This document shows, piece by piece, positions 16,835 through 26,400 of a DNA stretch of 64,000 nt; within the stretch, counting starts at the first letter, position 1; every line of letters begins with the position of its first letter. Source of the stretch: an uncultured Lachnospiraceae bacterium. GTDB lineage: Bacteria; Bacillota; Clostridia; Lachnospirales; Lachnospiraceae. The DNA lies in assembly GCA_910583605.1 (NCBI GenBank), contig CAJTXN010000005.1, forward strand, positions 1 through 64,000, given 5' to 3'. The notes beneath the pieces are model-generated. The model was not told where the DNA came from and ran no database searches. It saw only the letters and a program-made list of their open reading frames with translations. The translations under genes and the position numbers were made by a program.

Positions 16835-18760
16835 ATGGAGAAAAAAATGTCAAACGTATGTGAAGAATATGATGTGGTGGTAGTAGGAGCCGGTCATGCA
16901 GGCTGCGAGGCAGCATTGGCAGGCGCCAGGCTGGGATTAAAAACAATAATGTTTACTGTCAGTGTGGACAGTATTGCCTTGATGCCCTGTAATCCAAATA
17001 TTGGAGGAAGTTCTAAAGGACATTTGGTTCGGGAAATCGATGCTTTGGGCGGAGAGATGGGAAAAAATATTGACAAAACTTTTATTCAGTCAAAGATGCT
17101 GAATATTTCAAAAGGTCCGGCAGTTCATTCTCTCAGGGCACAGGCAGATAAACAGGATTACACCAGAGAAATGAGGAATGTACTTGAAAATACGGAAAAT
17201 CTGGTCATTCGACAGGCAGAGGTTACTGAGATTATAGTAGAAAATGGGATTATTGGGGGTGTTAAGACATTTTCAGGAGCCGTATATTATGCAAAGGCAG
17301 TAGTTTTGTGTACAGGTACATATCTGAAAGCAAGATGTATTTACGGGGATGTCAGTAATCCCACCGGACCTAACGGATTGCAGGCTGCAAATCATTTAAC
17401 CGATTCTTTAAAGACACATGGAATTGAAATGTTCCGGTTTAAAACAGGAACACCGGCCAGAGTGGATAAACGCAGTATTGATTTCAGTAAAATGGAAGAG
17501 CAGTTTGGTGATAAGAAGATAGTACCCTTTTCCTTTTCCACCAATCCCGAGGATATTCAGAAAGAACAGGTATCCTGCTGGCTGACATATACAAATGAGG
17601 AAACTCATAAGATAATTCGTGAAAATTTAGACCGGTCCCCGCTGTTTTCCGGTATGATTGAGGGAACAGGACCGAGATATTGTCCTTCAATTGAAGATAA
17701 AGTTGTAAAGTTTGCAGATAAAAACAGACACCAGGTATTTATTGAACCCGAAGGAAATTATACTAATGAAATGTATTTAGGCGGAATGTCCAGTTCCCTG
17801 CCGGAAGATGTTCAGTATGCAATGTATCGGACGGTTCCGGGATTGGAAAATGTAAGAATTGTTCGTAACGCTTATGCCATTGAATATGATTGCATCAATC
17901 CAATGCAGCTTCTTCCGACTTTGGAATTTAAAAAAATAAAGGGTTTATTTAGCAGCGGTCAGTTTAACGGAAGTTCCGGTTATGAAGAAGCTGCAGCCCA
18001 GGGACTGCTTGCAGGAATAAATGCGGCCATGTATGTAAAAAATCAGGAACAGATTGTATTAGACCGGTCCCAGGCATATATTGGAGTTTTGGTAGATGAT
18101 TTAGTAACAAAAGAAAATCATGAACCTTACAGAATGATGACTTCCCGGGCAGAGTATCGATTGCTGCTGAGACAGGATAATGCGGATTTACGTTTATCTG
18201 AAATCGGTCATAAAGTAGGTTTGGTACCGGATGAAGTTTATAACAGAGTATGTAAAAAACAGGAATTGATTCATCAGGAAATAGCACGGCTTGAAAAAAT
18301 AAATATTGGGGCTTGTAAGCAGGTTCAGGAATTTTTGGAGAATCATAATAGTACACCGTTAAAAACAGGAACAACTCTGGCAGAACTGATTCGAAGACCG
18401 GAATTATCTTATGAATCGGTAGTGGATTTTGATATTGACAGAAAACCACTGGCGGTGGATGTGATTGAACAGGTTAACATAAATATTAAGTATGACGGGT
18501 ATATAAAAAGACAGTTAAAACAGGTCGAACAGTATAAAAAGCTTGAGAACAAGAAGATTAATCCTAAATTAGATTATGACGATATTAGTGGATTGAGGAA
18601 TGAAGCCAGACAAAAACTTAAATTATGTAAACCACTGTCTATTGGACAGGCATCCAGAATATCCGGTGTTACTCCAGCAGATATATCTGTTTTATTAGTA
18701 TATTTGGAGCAGTTTAATTATCTGCAGAATAAGAAGAAGGCTGAAACTCCTGAACTGTGA
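16835..18760 (+). CDS. mnmG: tRNA uridine-34 modification enzyme MnmG (GidA)
   Basis: A 641-residue FAD-dependent partner of MnmE. The dinucleotide fold is VVVVGAGHAGCEAA near the N-terminus; PCNPNIGGSSKGHLVREIDALGG and the GidA signature around GPRYCPSIEDK are visible, and the C-terminal helical domain carries ASRISGVTPADISVLLVYL. The length fits the family. It lies between mnmE and rsmG, the usual order near the origin. Confidence 0.97.
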   Translation: MEKKMSNVCEEYDVVVVGAGHAGCEAALAGARLGLKTIMFTVSVDSIALMPCNPNIGGSSKGHLVREIDALGGEMGKNIDKTFIQSKMLNISKGPAVHSLRAQADKQDYTREMRNVLENTENLVIRQAEVTEIIVENGIIGGVKTFSGAVYYAKAVVLCTGTYLKARCIYGDVSNPTGPNGLQAANHLTDSLKTHGIEMFRFKTGTPARVDKRSIDFSKMEEQFGDKKIVPFSFSTNPEDIQKEQVSCWLTYTNEETHKIIRENLDRSPLFSGMIEGTGPRYCPSIEDKVVKFADKNRHQVFIEPEGNYTNEMYLGGMSSSLPEDVQYAMYRTVPGLENVRIVRNAYAIEYDCINPMQLLPTLEFKKIKGLFSSGQFNGSSGYEEAAAQGLLAGINAAMYVKNQEQIVLDRSQAYIGVLVDDLVTKENHEPYRMMTSRAEYRLLLRQDNADLRLSEIGHKVGLVPDEVYNRVCKKQELIHQEIARLEKINIGACKQVQEFLENHNSTPLKTGTTLAELIRRPELSYESVVDFDIDRKPLAVDVIEQVNINIKYDGYIKRQLKQVEQYKKLENKKINPKLDYDDISGLRNEARQKLKLCKPLSIGQASRISGVTPADISVLLVYLEQFNYLQNKKKAETPEL

Positions 18761-18810
18761 TTATAAATTTTGTAATAGTCTGATTATATTTAGAATAGAA
18801 AGGATATTTT

Positions 18811-19530
18811 ATGGCAGATAAAACCGGAATTTTAGAAAAGCTTTCATCTGATATAGGTTATCATTTATTGGATCAGCAGATGAATCAGTTTAATGATTTT
18901 TATGAAATGCTGGTTGAGAAAAATAAAGTAATGAATCTGACAGCAATAACCGAATATGATGAAGTGGTCTTAAAGCATTTTATTGACAGTATTGTAATAT
19001 ATAAAAGAATATCAGAGGATAATGTGGAAAGTATTATGGATGTAGGAACGGGGGCCGGGTTTCCGGGAATTCCACTGAAGATATTATTTCCAGAAATCAG
19101 ATTGACATTATTGGATTCTCTGAATAAAAGAATCTTATTTTTGAATGAAGTAATCCATAACCTGGGACTCGAAAATATTGAGTGTATTCATGGAAGAGCA
19201 GAAGATATTGGTCATTTACCGGAATACAGGGAGCAATATGATCTGACTGTATCCAGAGCAGTGGCAAATCTCTCATCTTTATCGGAATATTGTATTCCTT
19301 TTGTAAGGGTAGGCGGTAAGTTTATTTCTTATAAATCCGGAAATATTGATGATGAATTGAATGATGCAAAGACTGCAATTCATTTGCTGGGTTCCGGGAT
19401 AGAAGATGTTGAAAAATATACTCTGCCTGATTCTGATATGCAACGTTCTATTGTGGTTATACGTAAAGAAAAGAAATTAAATAATAAATATCCAAGAAAA
19501 GCAGGGATGCCTGCAAAACAGCCGTTGTAA
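18811..19530 (+). CDS. rsmG: 16S rRNA (guanine-527-N7) methyltransferase
   Basis: A 239-residue SAM-dependent methyltransferase that modifies G527 in the 530 loop of 16S rRNA. The SAM-binding motif is MDVGTGAGFPGIPLKI, followed by LLDSLNKRILFLNEV and the catalytic-region SRAVANLS. AGAAAGGATATTTT precedes the ATG. It ends the mnmE-mnmG-rsmG unit and is followed by a very strong hairpin. Loss of this enzyme gives low-level streptomycin resistance in other bacteria. Confidence 0.95.
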   Translation: MADKTGILEKLSSDIGYHLLDQQMNQFNDFYEMLVEKNKVMNLTAITEYDEVVLKHFIDSIVIYKRISEDNVESIMDVGTGAGFPGIPLKILFPEIRLTLLDSLNKRILFLNEVIHNLGLENIECIHGRAEDIGHLPEYREQYDLTVSRAVANLSSLSEYCIPFVRVGGKFISYKSGNIDDELNDAKTAIHLLGSGIEDVEKYTLPDSDMQRSIVVIRKEKKLNNKYPRKAGMPAKQPL

Positions 19531-19565
19531 AAAGTTTTCGTGTCTGATAGTTAATATAGAATTGT

Positions 19566-19610
19566 AAAATACTTCCTAATATTTTAGATTAAAATATTAG
19601 GAAGTATTTT
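19566..19610 (+). terminator. Strong terminator after rsmG
   Basis: A perfect 21-bp inverted repeat (19566-19586 and 19590-19610) with a 3-nt loop, flanked by A and T runs, so it could act in both directions. It isolates the rsmG operon from the parS/parAB region. Confidence 0.8.
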
Positions 19611-19714
19611 GCCGTAAAAAAATTATGAAAGTGTTATAATAATGTGGTATTATATTAAATGAAAAGTATAATAGAAAGGATAAGCCATAGATCGCTTACA
19701 GCAGGTATCAGATT

Positions 19715-20875
19715 ATGAATGAACTTGAAAGCTATCTTTTTAATCAAAAAAATAATTTATTGGAGCAAAGAAACAAGAGTATTTATTCTATAGATAAATT
19801 AAAAAATGAAAATATACAAATTGATTTAAATATTACGGAGCTGACAAAAAATCTTGATACAACATTTGAAGTATTTTCTCCTAATTCTATTATGAGTGAT
19901 TATAACGTTACGGAAATAGACAGATTGAAAAAAATATATCATAAAAATGAAATAGATATCCGAACATTGGAGAATAATCAAAAGAAAGTTGATGAAGAAC
20001 TGAATGAAATAAGTATTGCTATTGAATCTTATGAAAACTTAAGAAATAATATTGATTTAAATGATAAAAAAATTAAAGAAAAAGAAATTGATGAAAATCA
20101 AAGAGAACTGAGCAGACTGGCGGTTGATATTTCTGAAAGGGAAATTAAAAGAATTGAAAATAGAATATCTCAGGAAGTTACTCAGATTATAGACAGTTTA
20201 ATTTATAAAGGAGAGTTATGTAAGAATATTTTTGACGTGGATGTAAATAGAAGTAAAATAGAACTGCTTGAAATTAAAGAAGGATTACATACTTTACAAA
20301 ATAAAGCATTAGATTTTATGTTTCACGTGAAACATTCTGTAGTAGAAAATAATTTTTATTTCTTACAAAATATTCATAATCATATAAAGAAATATAATGT
20401 AGCTTCGGAACTTATAACTATTTCGGGTATAGGTGATGATGTAATCATGCCATCTTATGATATTCAAAATAATTTAAGGATACTTGATGAAATTATCAAT
20501 AATTCTATTCTTCATGGAAGAGCAAAGAATATAAATATTGATGTATCTGTTGTATCAAGTATTGATAAAAATGAAATATTGAGTATTGTTAATCAAATGG
20601 ATGATTTGAATGAAGATTCTTTAGATAAGAAAAATGATATAAATGAAAAAGTAATTGATTATGATTTGAAAGAGTCTTCTTCTAATTTAAAACATATAAA
20701 TGTAACCGTGAGTGATGACGGATGTGGTTTTGATATTAATAATTTGAATGATACTGCTGATTTGGGATTGAATATTGTTAAAAAAAGATTGGAATTATAT
20801 CTTGGTGAGTTTAAAATTAAATCCAGCAGTGAGTTTGGAACTATTGTAAGTTATAGTTATAACTACAAACAGTAA
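19715..20875 (+). CDS. Coiled-coil protein with histidine-kinase-type ATPase domain
   Basis: A 386-residue cytosolic protein. Residues about 1-180 are Lys/Glu/Asn-rich coiled coil without membrane segments. The C-terminal HATPase domain shows an N box (EIINNSILHGRA, about 265), a G1 box (SDDGCGFD) and GLNIVKKRLELYLG...GTIVSYS, as in DegS/NarX-type kinases. I see no convincing phosphoacceptor-histidine motif, only FHVKH and IHNHIKKY, and no response regulator beside it. A parS site lies inside the coding region. It shares orientation with parAB and may be linked to chromosome segregation or be an orphan sensor; both are inference. Confidence 0.7.
   Translation: MNELESYLFNQKNNLLEQRNKSIYSIDKLKNENIQIDLNITELTKNLDTTFEVFSPNSIMSDYNVTEIDRLKKIYHKNEIDIRTLENNQKKVDEELNEISIAIESYENLRNNIDLNDKKIKEKEIDENQRELSRLAVDISEREIKRIENRISQEVTQIIDSLIYKGELCKNIFDVDVNRSKIELLEIKEGLHTLQNKALDFMFHVKHSVVENNFYFLQNIHNHIKKYNVASELITISGIGDDVIMPSYDIQNNLRILDEIINNSILHGRAKNINIDVSVVSSIDKNEILSIVNQMDDLNEDSLDKKNDINEKVIDYDLKESSSNLKHINVTVSDDGCGFDINNLNDTADLGLNIVKKRLELYLGEFKIKSSSEFGTIVSYSYNYKQ
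20319..20334. promoter_or_regulatory. parS site inside a coding region
   Basis: TGTTTCACGTGAAACA is the perfect Firmicute parS palindrome to which ParB binds; the match extends to an 18-bp palindrome with one flanking base on each side. It lies within the ATPase gene and encodes part of FHVKH near residue 204. Confidence 0.93.
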
Positions 20876-20884
20876 ATTATGAAA

Positions 20885-20900
20885 TGTTTCACGTGAAACA
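20885..20900. promoter_or_regulatory. parS site upstream of parA
   Basis: A second perfect TGTTTCACGTGAAACA, also extended to 18 bp, lies 10 bp after the preceding stop codon and 140 bp before parA. ParB would nucleate here for segregation and may also affect parAB transcription. Confidence 0.95.
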
Positions 20901-21005
20901 TTTTCTGAAAAAGTAATGGCGTATATAGCACCTTCGTGATATAATTATAAAGGTACTAAAATACTTTTAAATGGTTGATAAAATTATTAAAGAAGAAGGA
21001 GAAAT

Positions 21006-21047
21006 ATGTACATGTTTGTGCATAAGCATTGTTTAGATAATGAGTAG
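21006..21047 (+). CDS. Short leader ORF overlapping the parA start
   Basis: A 13-codon ORF (MYMFVHKHCLDNE) begins at the ATG at 21006, right after the strong ribosome-binding site AGAAGGAGA, and ends with TAG at 21045-21047, inside the first codons of parA (ATG at 21040). parA itself has no Shine-Dalgarno sequence next to its ATG and cannot be extended upstream because an in-frame TAG lies two codons before it. The arrangement suggests that parA is translated by coupling or re-initiation. Confidence 0.5.
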   Translation: MYMFVHKHCLDNE

Positions 21048-21900
21048 AATAATTGCAATTGCAAATCAAAAGGGCGGAGTTGGTAAAACCACTACATCTA
21101 TTAATCTGTCTGCGTGTCTTGCGGAACAAGGAAAAAAAGTATTGGTTGTAGATATAGACCCTCAGGGAAATGCCACAAGCGGATTGGGAATTGATAAAAA
21201 TGCTTTGGAGAATACAGTATATGAATTATTTATAGAGGAATGTAATATGGAAGACTGTATCCAGGAGGAAGCATTAGAACATTTAGATGTATTGCCTTCA
21301 AATGTAAATTTATCAGGTGCAGAAATTGATTTAATTGGAATTGATGGAAGAGAATATATTTTAAAGAATCTTTTAACAGATATAAAGGATAATTATGATT
21401 TTGTTATAATTGATTGTCCTCCTTCTCTTAATATTTTGACCGTTAATGCGATGGTTACTGCTGATACCGTTCTGGTTCCGATTCAATGTGAATATTATGC
21501 ATTAGAGGGCTTATCCCAATTGATACATACGATTAATCTTGTAAAAAAACGATTAAATCCGGAATTGGAGATGGAAGGAGTAGTTTTTACAATGTATGAT
21601 GCGAGAACGAATCTTTCATTAGAAGTAGTAGAAAATGTAAAACGAAATTTGAAGCAAAACGTCTATAAAACAATAATACCCCGGAATATAAGACTTGCTG
21701 AAGCACCAAGTCACGGGTTGCCGATTAATTTATACGATTCAAAGTCTGTCGGGGCTGAGAGTTATAGAATGTTAGCATTAGAAGTTATTCATCGCGGAGA
21801 TGAAGATTTTGATATTGATGATTATATGAATACTATAAATGATACAAAAGATAAACAAAAGGGGAATAAACTTTCAAAACTGATAAAAGGTAAGAAATAA
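21040..21900 (+). CDS. parA: Chromosome-partitioning ATPase ParA (Soj)
   Basis: A 286-residue Walker ATPase that binds the nucleoid and is released by ParB, driving origin segregation and, in Bacillus, modulating DnaA. The deviant Walker A motif KGGVGKTT follows the start, with signature regions VDIDPQGNATSGLG and VIIDCPPSLNILTVNA. Its length is slightly above Soj because of a Lys/Asp-rich C-terminal tail. It forms an operon with parB (52 bp downstream) and lies about 140 bp after a parS site. Confidence 0.96.
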   Translation: MSRIIAIANQKGGVGKTTTSINLSACLAEQGKKVLVVDIDPQGNATSGLGIDKNALENTVYELFIEECNMEDCIQEEALEHLDVLPSNVNLSGAEIDLIGIDGREYILKNLLTDIKDNYDFVIIDCPPSLNILTVNAMVTADTVLVPIQCEYYALEGLSQLIHTINLVKKRLNPELEMEGVVFTMYDARTNLSLEVVENVKRNLKQNVYKTIIPRNIRLAEAPSHGLPINLYDSKSVGAESYRMLALEVIHRGDEDFDIDDYMNTINDTKDKQKGNKLSKLIKGKK

Positions 21901-21951
21901 ATTATTTTGAGAGATTAAAAATAAATATAAAAAGGCAGGAATAATAACAAT

Positions 21952-22905
21952 ATGAAAGCAGATTCTAAGACAGCTTTGAAAGCGGCTACAAAAACAGGAA
22001 CTAAAAATAGAAAAACGGGGTTGGGTAAGGGATTAGATTTATTAATACCGGATATAGATGCAGAAGAATTATCGGTTAAATCAAAAAAAGGTGATGAGAA
22101 AGAGAATAGTACCGGCGGACCTGTTTTATTAAAAATAAATGATATAGAACCGAATAGAAACCAGCCGAGAAAAAAATTTAACGAAGATGCCTTGCAGGAA
22201 TTATCAGAGTCAATTAAGCAGTTTGGAGTAATACAGCCTCTCGTTGTTCAGAAAAGAGACGATTATTATGAAATAATTGCAGGTGAAAGAAGATGGAGAG
22301 CTTCCAAACTTGCCGGTATCAAAGAAGTACCGGTTATTATTAAGGATTATTCAGAACAGGAAATTGTAGAGATTGCTCTGATTGAAAATATACAGAGGGA
22401 AGATTTGAATCCCATTGAAGAAGCTCAGGCATATAGAAGGCTTATTGATGAATATGATTTAAAACAGGATGAACTGGCAGAAAGAATTTCGAAGAGCAGA
22501 ACTGCCATAACAAATTCCATGCGTCTGTTAAAATTATCAGATGATGTGCAGCAAATGCTGATTGAAGATATGATATCCAGCGGACATGCGAGAGCATTAT
22601 TATCGATTGAAGATAAAGAACAGCAGTATCAGCTCGCATTAAAAATTATGGATGAGAAGCTCAGTGTAAGAGAAACTGAAAAGCTGGTAAAACAATTGGG
22701 CAATCCGAAACCGGAAAAAATTAAGCCGGTATTGGAGAATGCTTTTGTTTATGAAGATATAGAAAGAAAAATAAAAGAGATTGTGGGAACTAAGGTCAAA
22801 GTTAACCACAAACAAAACGGAAAAGGCAAGATTGAAATTGAGTATTATTCTGATAATGAATTAGAGAGATTATTGGAATTATTTATGAAAGCTAAAAGTG
22901 AATAA
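21952..22905 (+). CDS. parB: Chromosome-partitioning protein ParB (Spo0J)
   Basis: A 317-residue CTP-dependent clamp that loads at parS. After a Lys/Thr-rich N-terminus comes the conserved GLGKGLDLLIPD peptide, which in relatives contacts ParA. The ParB/Srx domain contains EIIAGERRWRASKLA and VPVII, followed by ENIQREDLNPIEEA, a helix-turn-helix (DELAERISKSRTAITNSMRLLKL) and a C-terminal dimerisation region. Its parS targets are visible at 20319 and 20885. Confidence 0.96.
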   Translation: MKADSKTALKAATKTGTKNRKTGLGKGLDLLIPDIDAEELSVKSKKGDEKENSTGGPVLLKINDIEPNRNQPRKKFNEDALQELSESIKQFGVIQPLVVQKRDDYYEIIAGERRWRASKLAGIKEVPVIIKDYSEQEIVEIALIENIQREDLNPIEEAQAYRRLIDEYDLKQDELAERISKSRTAITNSMRLLKLSDDVQQMLIEDMISSGHARALLSIEDKEQQYQLALKIMDEKLSVRETEKLVKQLGNPKPEKIKPVLENAFVYEDIERKIKEIVGTKVKVNHKQNGKGKIEIEYYSDNELERLLELFMKAKSE

Positions 22906-22931
22906 AAACATATAAAGAAAGAGTGAATAAA

Positions 22932-23456
22932 ATGAACAGTGAATTGTTGCAATATATTGGTATTGGAGAAGTAGATCCGGCATATTTTATTATTGCTTTA
23001 TTAGTAATTAGTTTAGGATTGTTGATTTATATTATTGTTACAAATTTAAAAATAAAAAAACTGACAAACAAATATGAAGTTTTTATGAGTGGAAAAGATG
23101 GAAAAAGTTTGGAAAATGTAATTGCAAAAAGATTTAGTCAGGTAGATGAGCTGATTGCCAGAGATGCAAAGAAGGATGTAATGCTTAAAGAAATTCAGGA
23201 AAATCTTTTGACAGTTTATCAGAAAGTCGGTATTGTAAAATACGATGCATTTAATGAGATGGGAGGAAAGCTAAGCTTTGCTCTTGCCATGTTGGATAAA
23301 GAGAATACAGGATTTGTGTTAAATGCAATGCACAGCAGAGAAGGATGTTATACTTATATAAAAGAAATAATAAAGGGTGAGTCATATATTGTATTAGGTG
23401 AAGAAGAGAAAATAGCAGTCGAGAAGGCCATCAACGTAGATAATTTTATGGAATAA
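22932..23456 (+). CDS. DUF4446 family membrane protein
   Basis: A 174-residue protein with one N-terminal membrane helix (about 17-37) followed by a cytosolic region. The pattern EVFMSGKDGKSLE and KVGIVKYDAFNEMGGKLSFALAMLD fits DUF4446, a family commonly found just behind parB in clostridia; no function is known to me. A GTG at 22923 is an in-frame alternative start; I prefer the ATG at 22932 because of the spacing to AAGAAAGAG. It lies between parB and the large GGDEF gene. Confidence 0.8.
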   Translation: MNSELLQYIGIGEVDPAYFIIALLVISLGLLIYIIVTNLKIKKLTNKYEVFMSGKDGKSLENVIAKRFSQVDELIARDAKKDVMLKEIQENLLTVYQKVGIVKYDAFNEMGGKLSFALAMLDKENTGFVLNAMHSREGCYTYIKEIIKGESYIVLGEEEKIAVEKAINVDNFME

Positions 23457-23468
23457 TTTTTTAAAAAA

Positions 23469-26400
23469 ATGAAAAGAATCGGAGATAACCGTGTGGATAA
23501 GTATTTTGAAAAATTAGAGAAAATATTACATGATAAAATTAATGGTGTTGGGAGATTATCAAATAATTTCCTGTTGGTTAAATATTATGATAATAAGGGT
23601 ATAACAAGAGAGCTGGCAGATGCTGTAAAATCAGACAATAAATATATTTATTTTTATCATGAGTTTAACGCCACCCGGATTCCGGAAGCATATGAACCAT
23701 TTTTAATATGGATTAAATATATTTTCGATAATTATATTGATATGAATCTTGATGAGTTTTTTGAAGTGTGTAAAATTTATAATCCTCACAGGATAATTTT
23801 AAAATCGTATTTTGAGACAGGTATTACCAGACGGGAAGAATTTTTATTATTAAATGAAATAGAATTTGAAACAGACAAGCTATATCAAGGTTTGTTAAAT
23901 ATGATAACATTTGCATCAAAAATAAAGCCGATCATAGTAATATTTAATAAAATACATCTTGCCGGAACATCTACCATGAAATTTATTAATAAAATATTTT
24001 CAGGTGAAGATACCGGGAATATGGTAATCATTGCTGCTTTTAAAAACAATGTACCGGGATTGAAGGGGAAATCTGTTATTTGGAATGAATTAATAAATAA
24101 TTTTATAGACATAAACTGTGTATATGATTGGGATGATTTTGGGGAGTTGGAAGATAACTCCAAAAATGAAAAAGAGATAGTAAGTCTGGAATTTGATGAA
24201 ACGGAATTGGAAGCCACCATGGTTAAAATTAAGAATATGTGTGATTTACTTGCTTTGAATCAGGCTTCCGACTATCTTGGATTTCTGTATCATAAATATG
24301 AGGTTGAGAAGTATGATATATCCAATGATCTAAAGTTTAAATTATATAAACTATATACGAAAAACTGTATTGAGTTAAGAAAAATCAGTGATGCATATGA
24401 AGCAATAAACAATCTTAAAGTTCTGGCTGTAAGCAAAGATAAGAAATTTGATTATTATATTATGAGGACTTATCTTGAGCTTTCAAATGAAAAATATGAT
24501 GAAGCAAAAAAACTGATAGAAAAAGCAAAGAAACTTATAGATATAAATGAAGAAAGAAAAATAGTTTTTTTACAAATCATAGCTCATATAGCGGACTACT
24601 CTAATTGGAGAGGTGCTTGGTTTTATAAGGATATAACTTCGGACCAGATGTCAATAATAGAAAAGTGTGAGAAGTATAATTATAAAAATATATTGGCTCA
24701 TATATATATTTATGCCTTTGATAATAATAGTTCATTATATTATAAAGCAGACGGACTGGAGCATAGGCTTAAATTTTTCAATAAGGGAATTCGAATTGCA
24801 GAAGAGATGGGAAATGACAGTCTTTTACTGGATGCTTATCACAAAGCATTACTTATTGCATCTTCCAATGGTTTTATTGATGTGTCTGATTACTTTTATC
24901 TGGAAAAATGTATGCCTATCTGTAAGAAAAATAATAATCTCAATGAAGAAGCTATGACATATATTGGTTTGGGGTATAACAGATGTACCTGCGAAGAATT
25001 TGATAAAGCAAATGAATACTTTAATAAAGCATTAATCATATATTATAGTGTGGAAGATATCAGTTATATGGGTGAAACTTTATATAATATGACTATTAAT
25101 GCAATACTGGGTGAAGACTTTAAAAGTGCGGACAGTTATATTACCACCTGTCTGGCTGCAATGGAAAATCTGAGAAAGAACAGTAAAATACGAGTTTGCC
25201 ATGTAGCTAAATTAAATGCCTTAAAAGCATTATGCTGTTACAGACTGGGAAATATATATAAGTGTAAAATTTATCTTAATAATACTAAACGTATGATAGA
25301 TTATGTTCTGAGTTTTCGGGAAGAAGAAGAGACCTATTATTATTGGTCGGATGATTTGTTTTTATATTATTTTATTAAAGGTATGTTATTAAGAGACGGC
25401 GGAAAATATGAATCTGCAGAAGAACATATGGATAAGGCAAATTATTATTCCATGAAAGCAGATGGCAGTACTTTCTTTACCTATACACAGTGTATGATCG
25501 AAAAAGCAAAATTATATATGCTGATTGGAAGAAAAGAATCAGCAATCTATGCATTGGAACAGGCAATTGATTATTGTGTAAATAATAATCTGAAAAAACA
25601 GCGGTATAAAGTTCTTCTTGCAATGAGGGAGATTACAGGGGAAAACAGAATCCTGGACACGGATACGGATGGTTTAAAAAATGAACAGCTTACCTGGGAT
25701 AATGGAACTTTTGAATTGTCTTTGAGAGGAATTACCCTGAATAATATTACACAGCTTATTAAAAATATAGGTATTTACAATCGTTCCATTGAAGAAAAGG
25801 AGAGAGTTCAGTTTTTGTCAAAATGGACAAAGCTGTTAAATGCTTCTGTTTCTTCTGTTGATGAAATGATAAATGATTCCATAAAAGCTTTTGAAAATAA
25901 TTTTGGAATTGATAACTGTATTTATATAAAAATAGAAGATGGTATTCCAAAAGTGAAGTTTTCTGATGCAGATATTATTTTGACAGAAGAAAAAGTTGAC
26001 AGGATTTATCAGTATGTAATAAAAAATACCCGTGAATTTGCCGTTTCCAAATTGGATGCCAATTTTTATGACTATGAGGATATTATGTCGGTATTCGGTT
26101 CTGCCAGAATAGCTTCATTTATGCTGATTCCTATTGTTGTAAATGAAGATATTAATTGTATTGTTGTAATGTATATGTTTATGCATAATACCTGGTATTC
26201 CAATCTCAGCAAGTACATTTTAAATAATGAAAGTTTATCTTTGTTTACATCATCTTTTCGTCAAATGGTAGATGCTGTTGAAAGGGAAAAAATTCATGCG
26301 GAACTTCGGGAGATGAATAATCGTCTTAAAACCATAGCATTAACGGATAATTTAACCGGATTATTTAATCGGCAGGGATTACAGTATAATATTAATAAAA

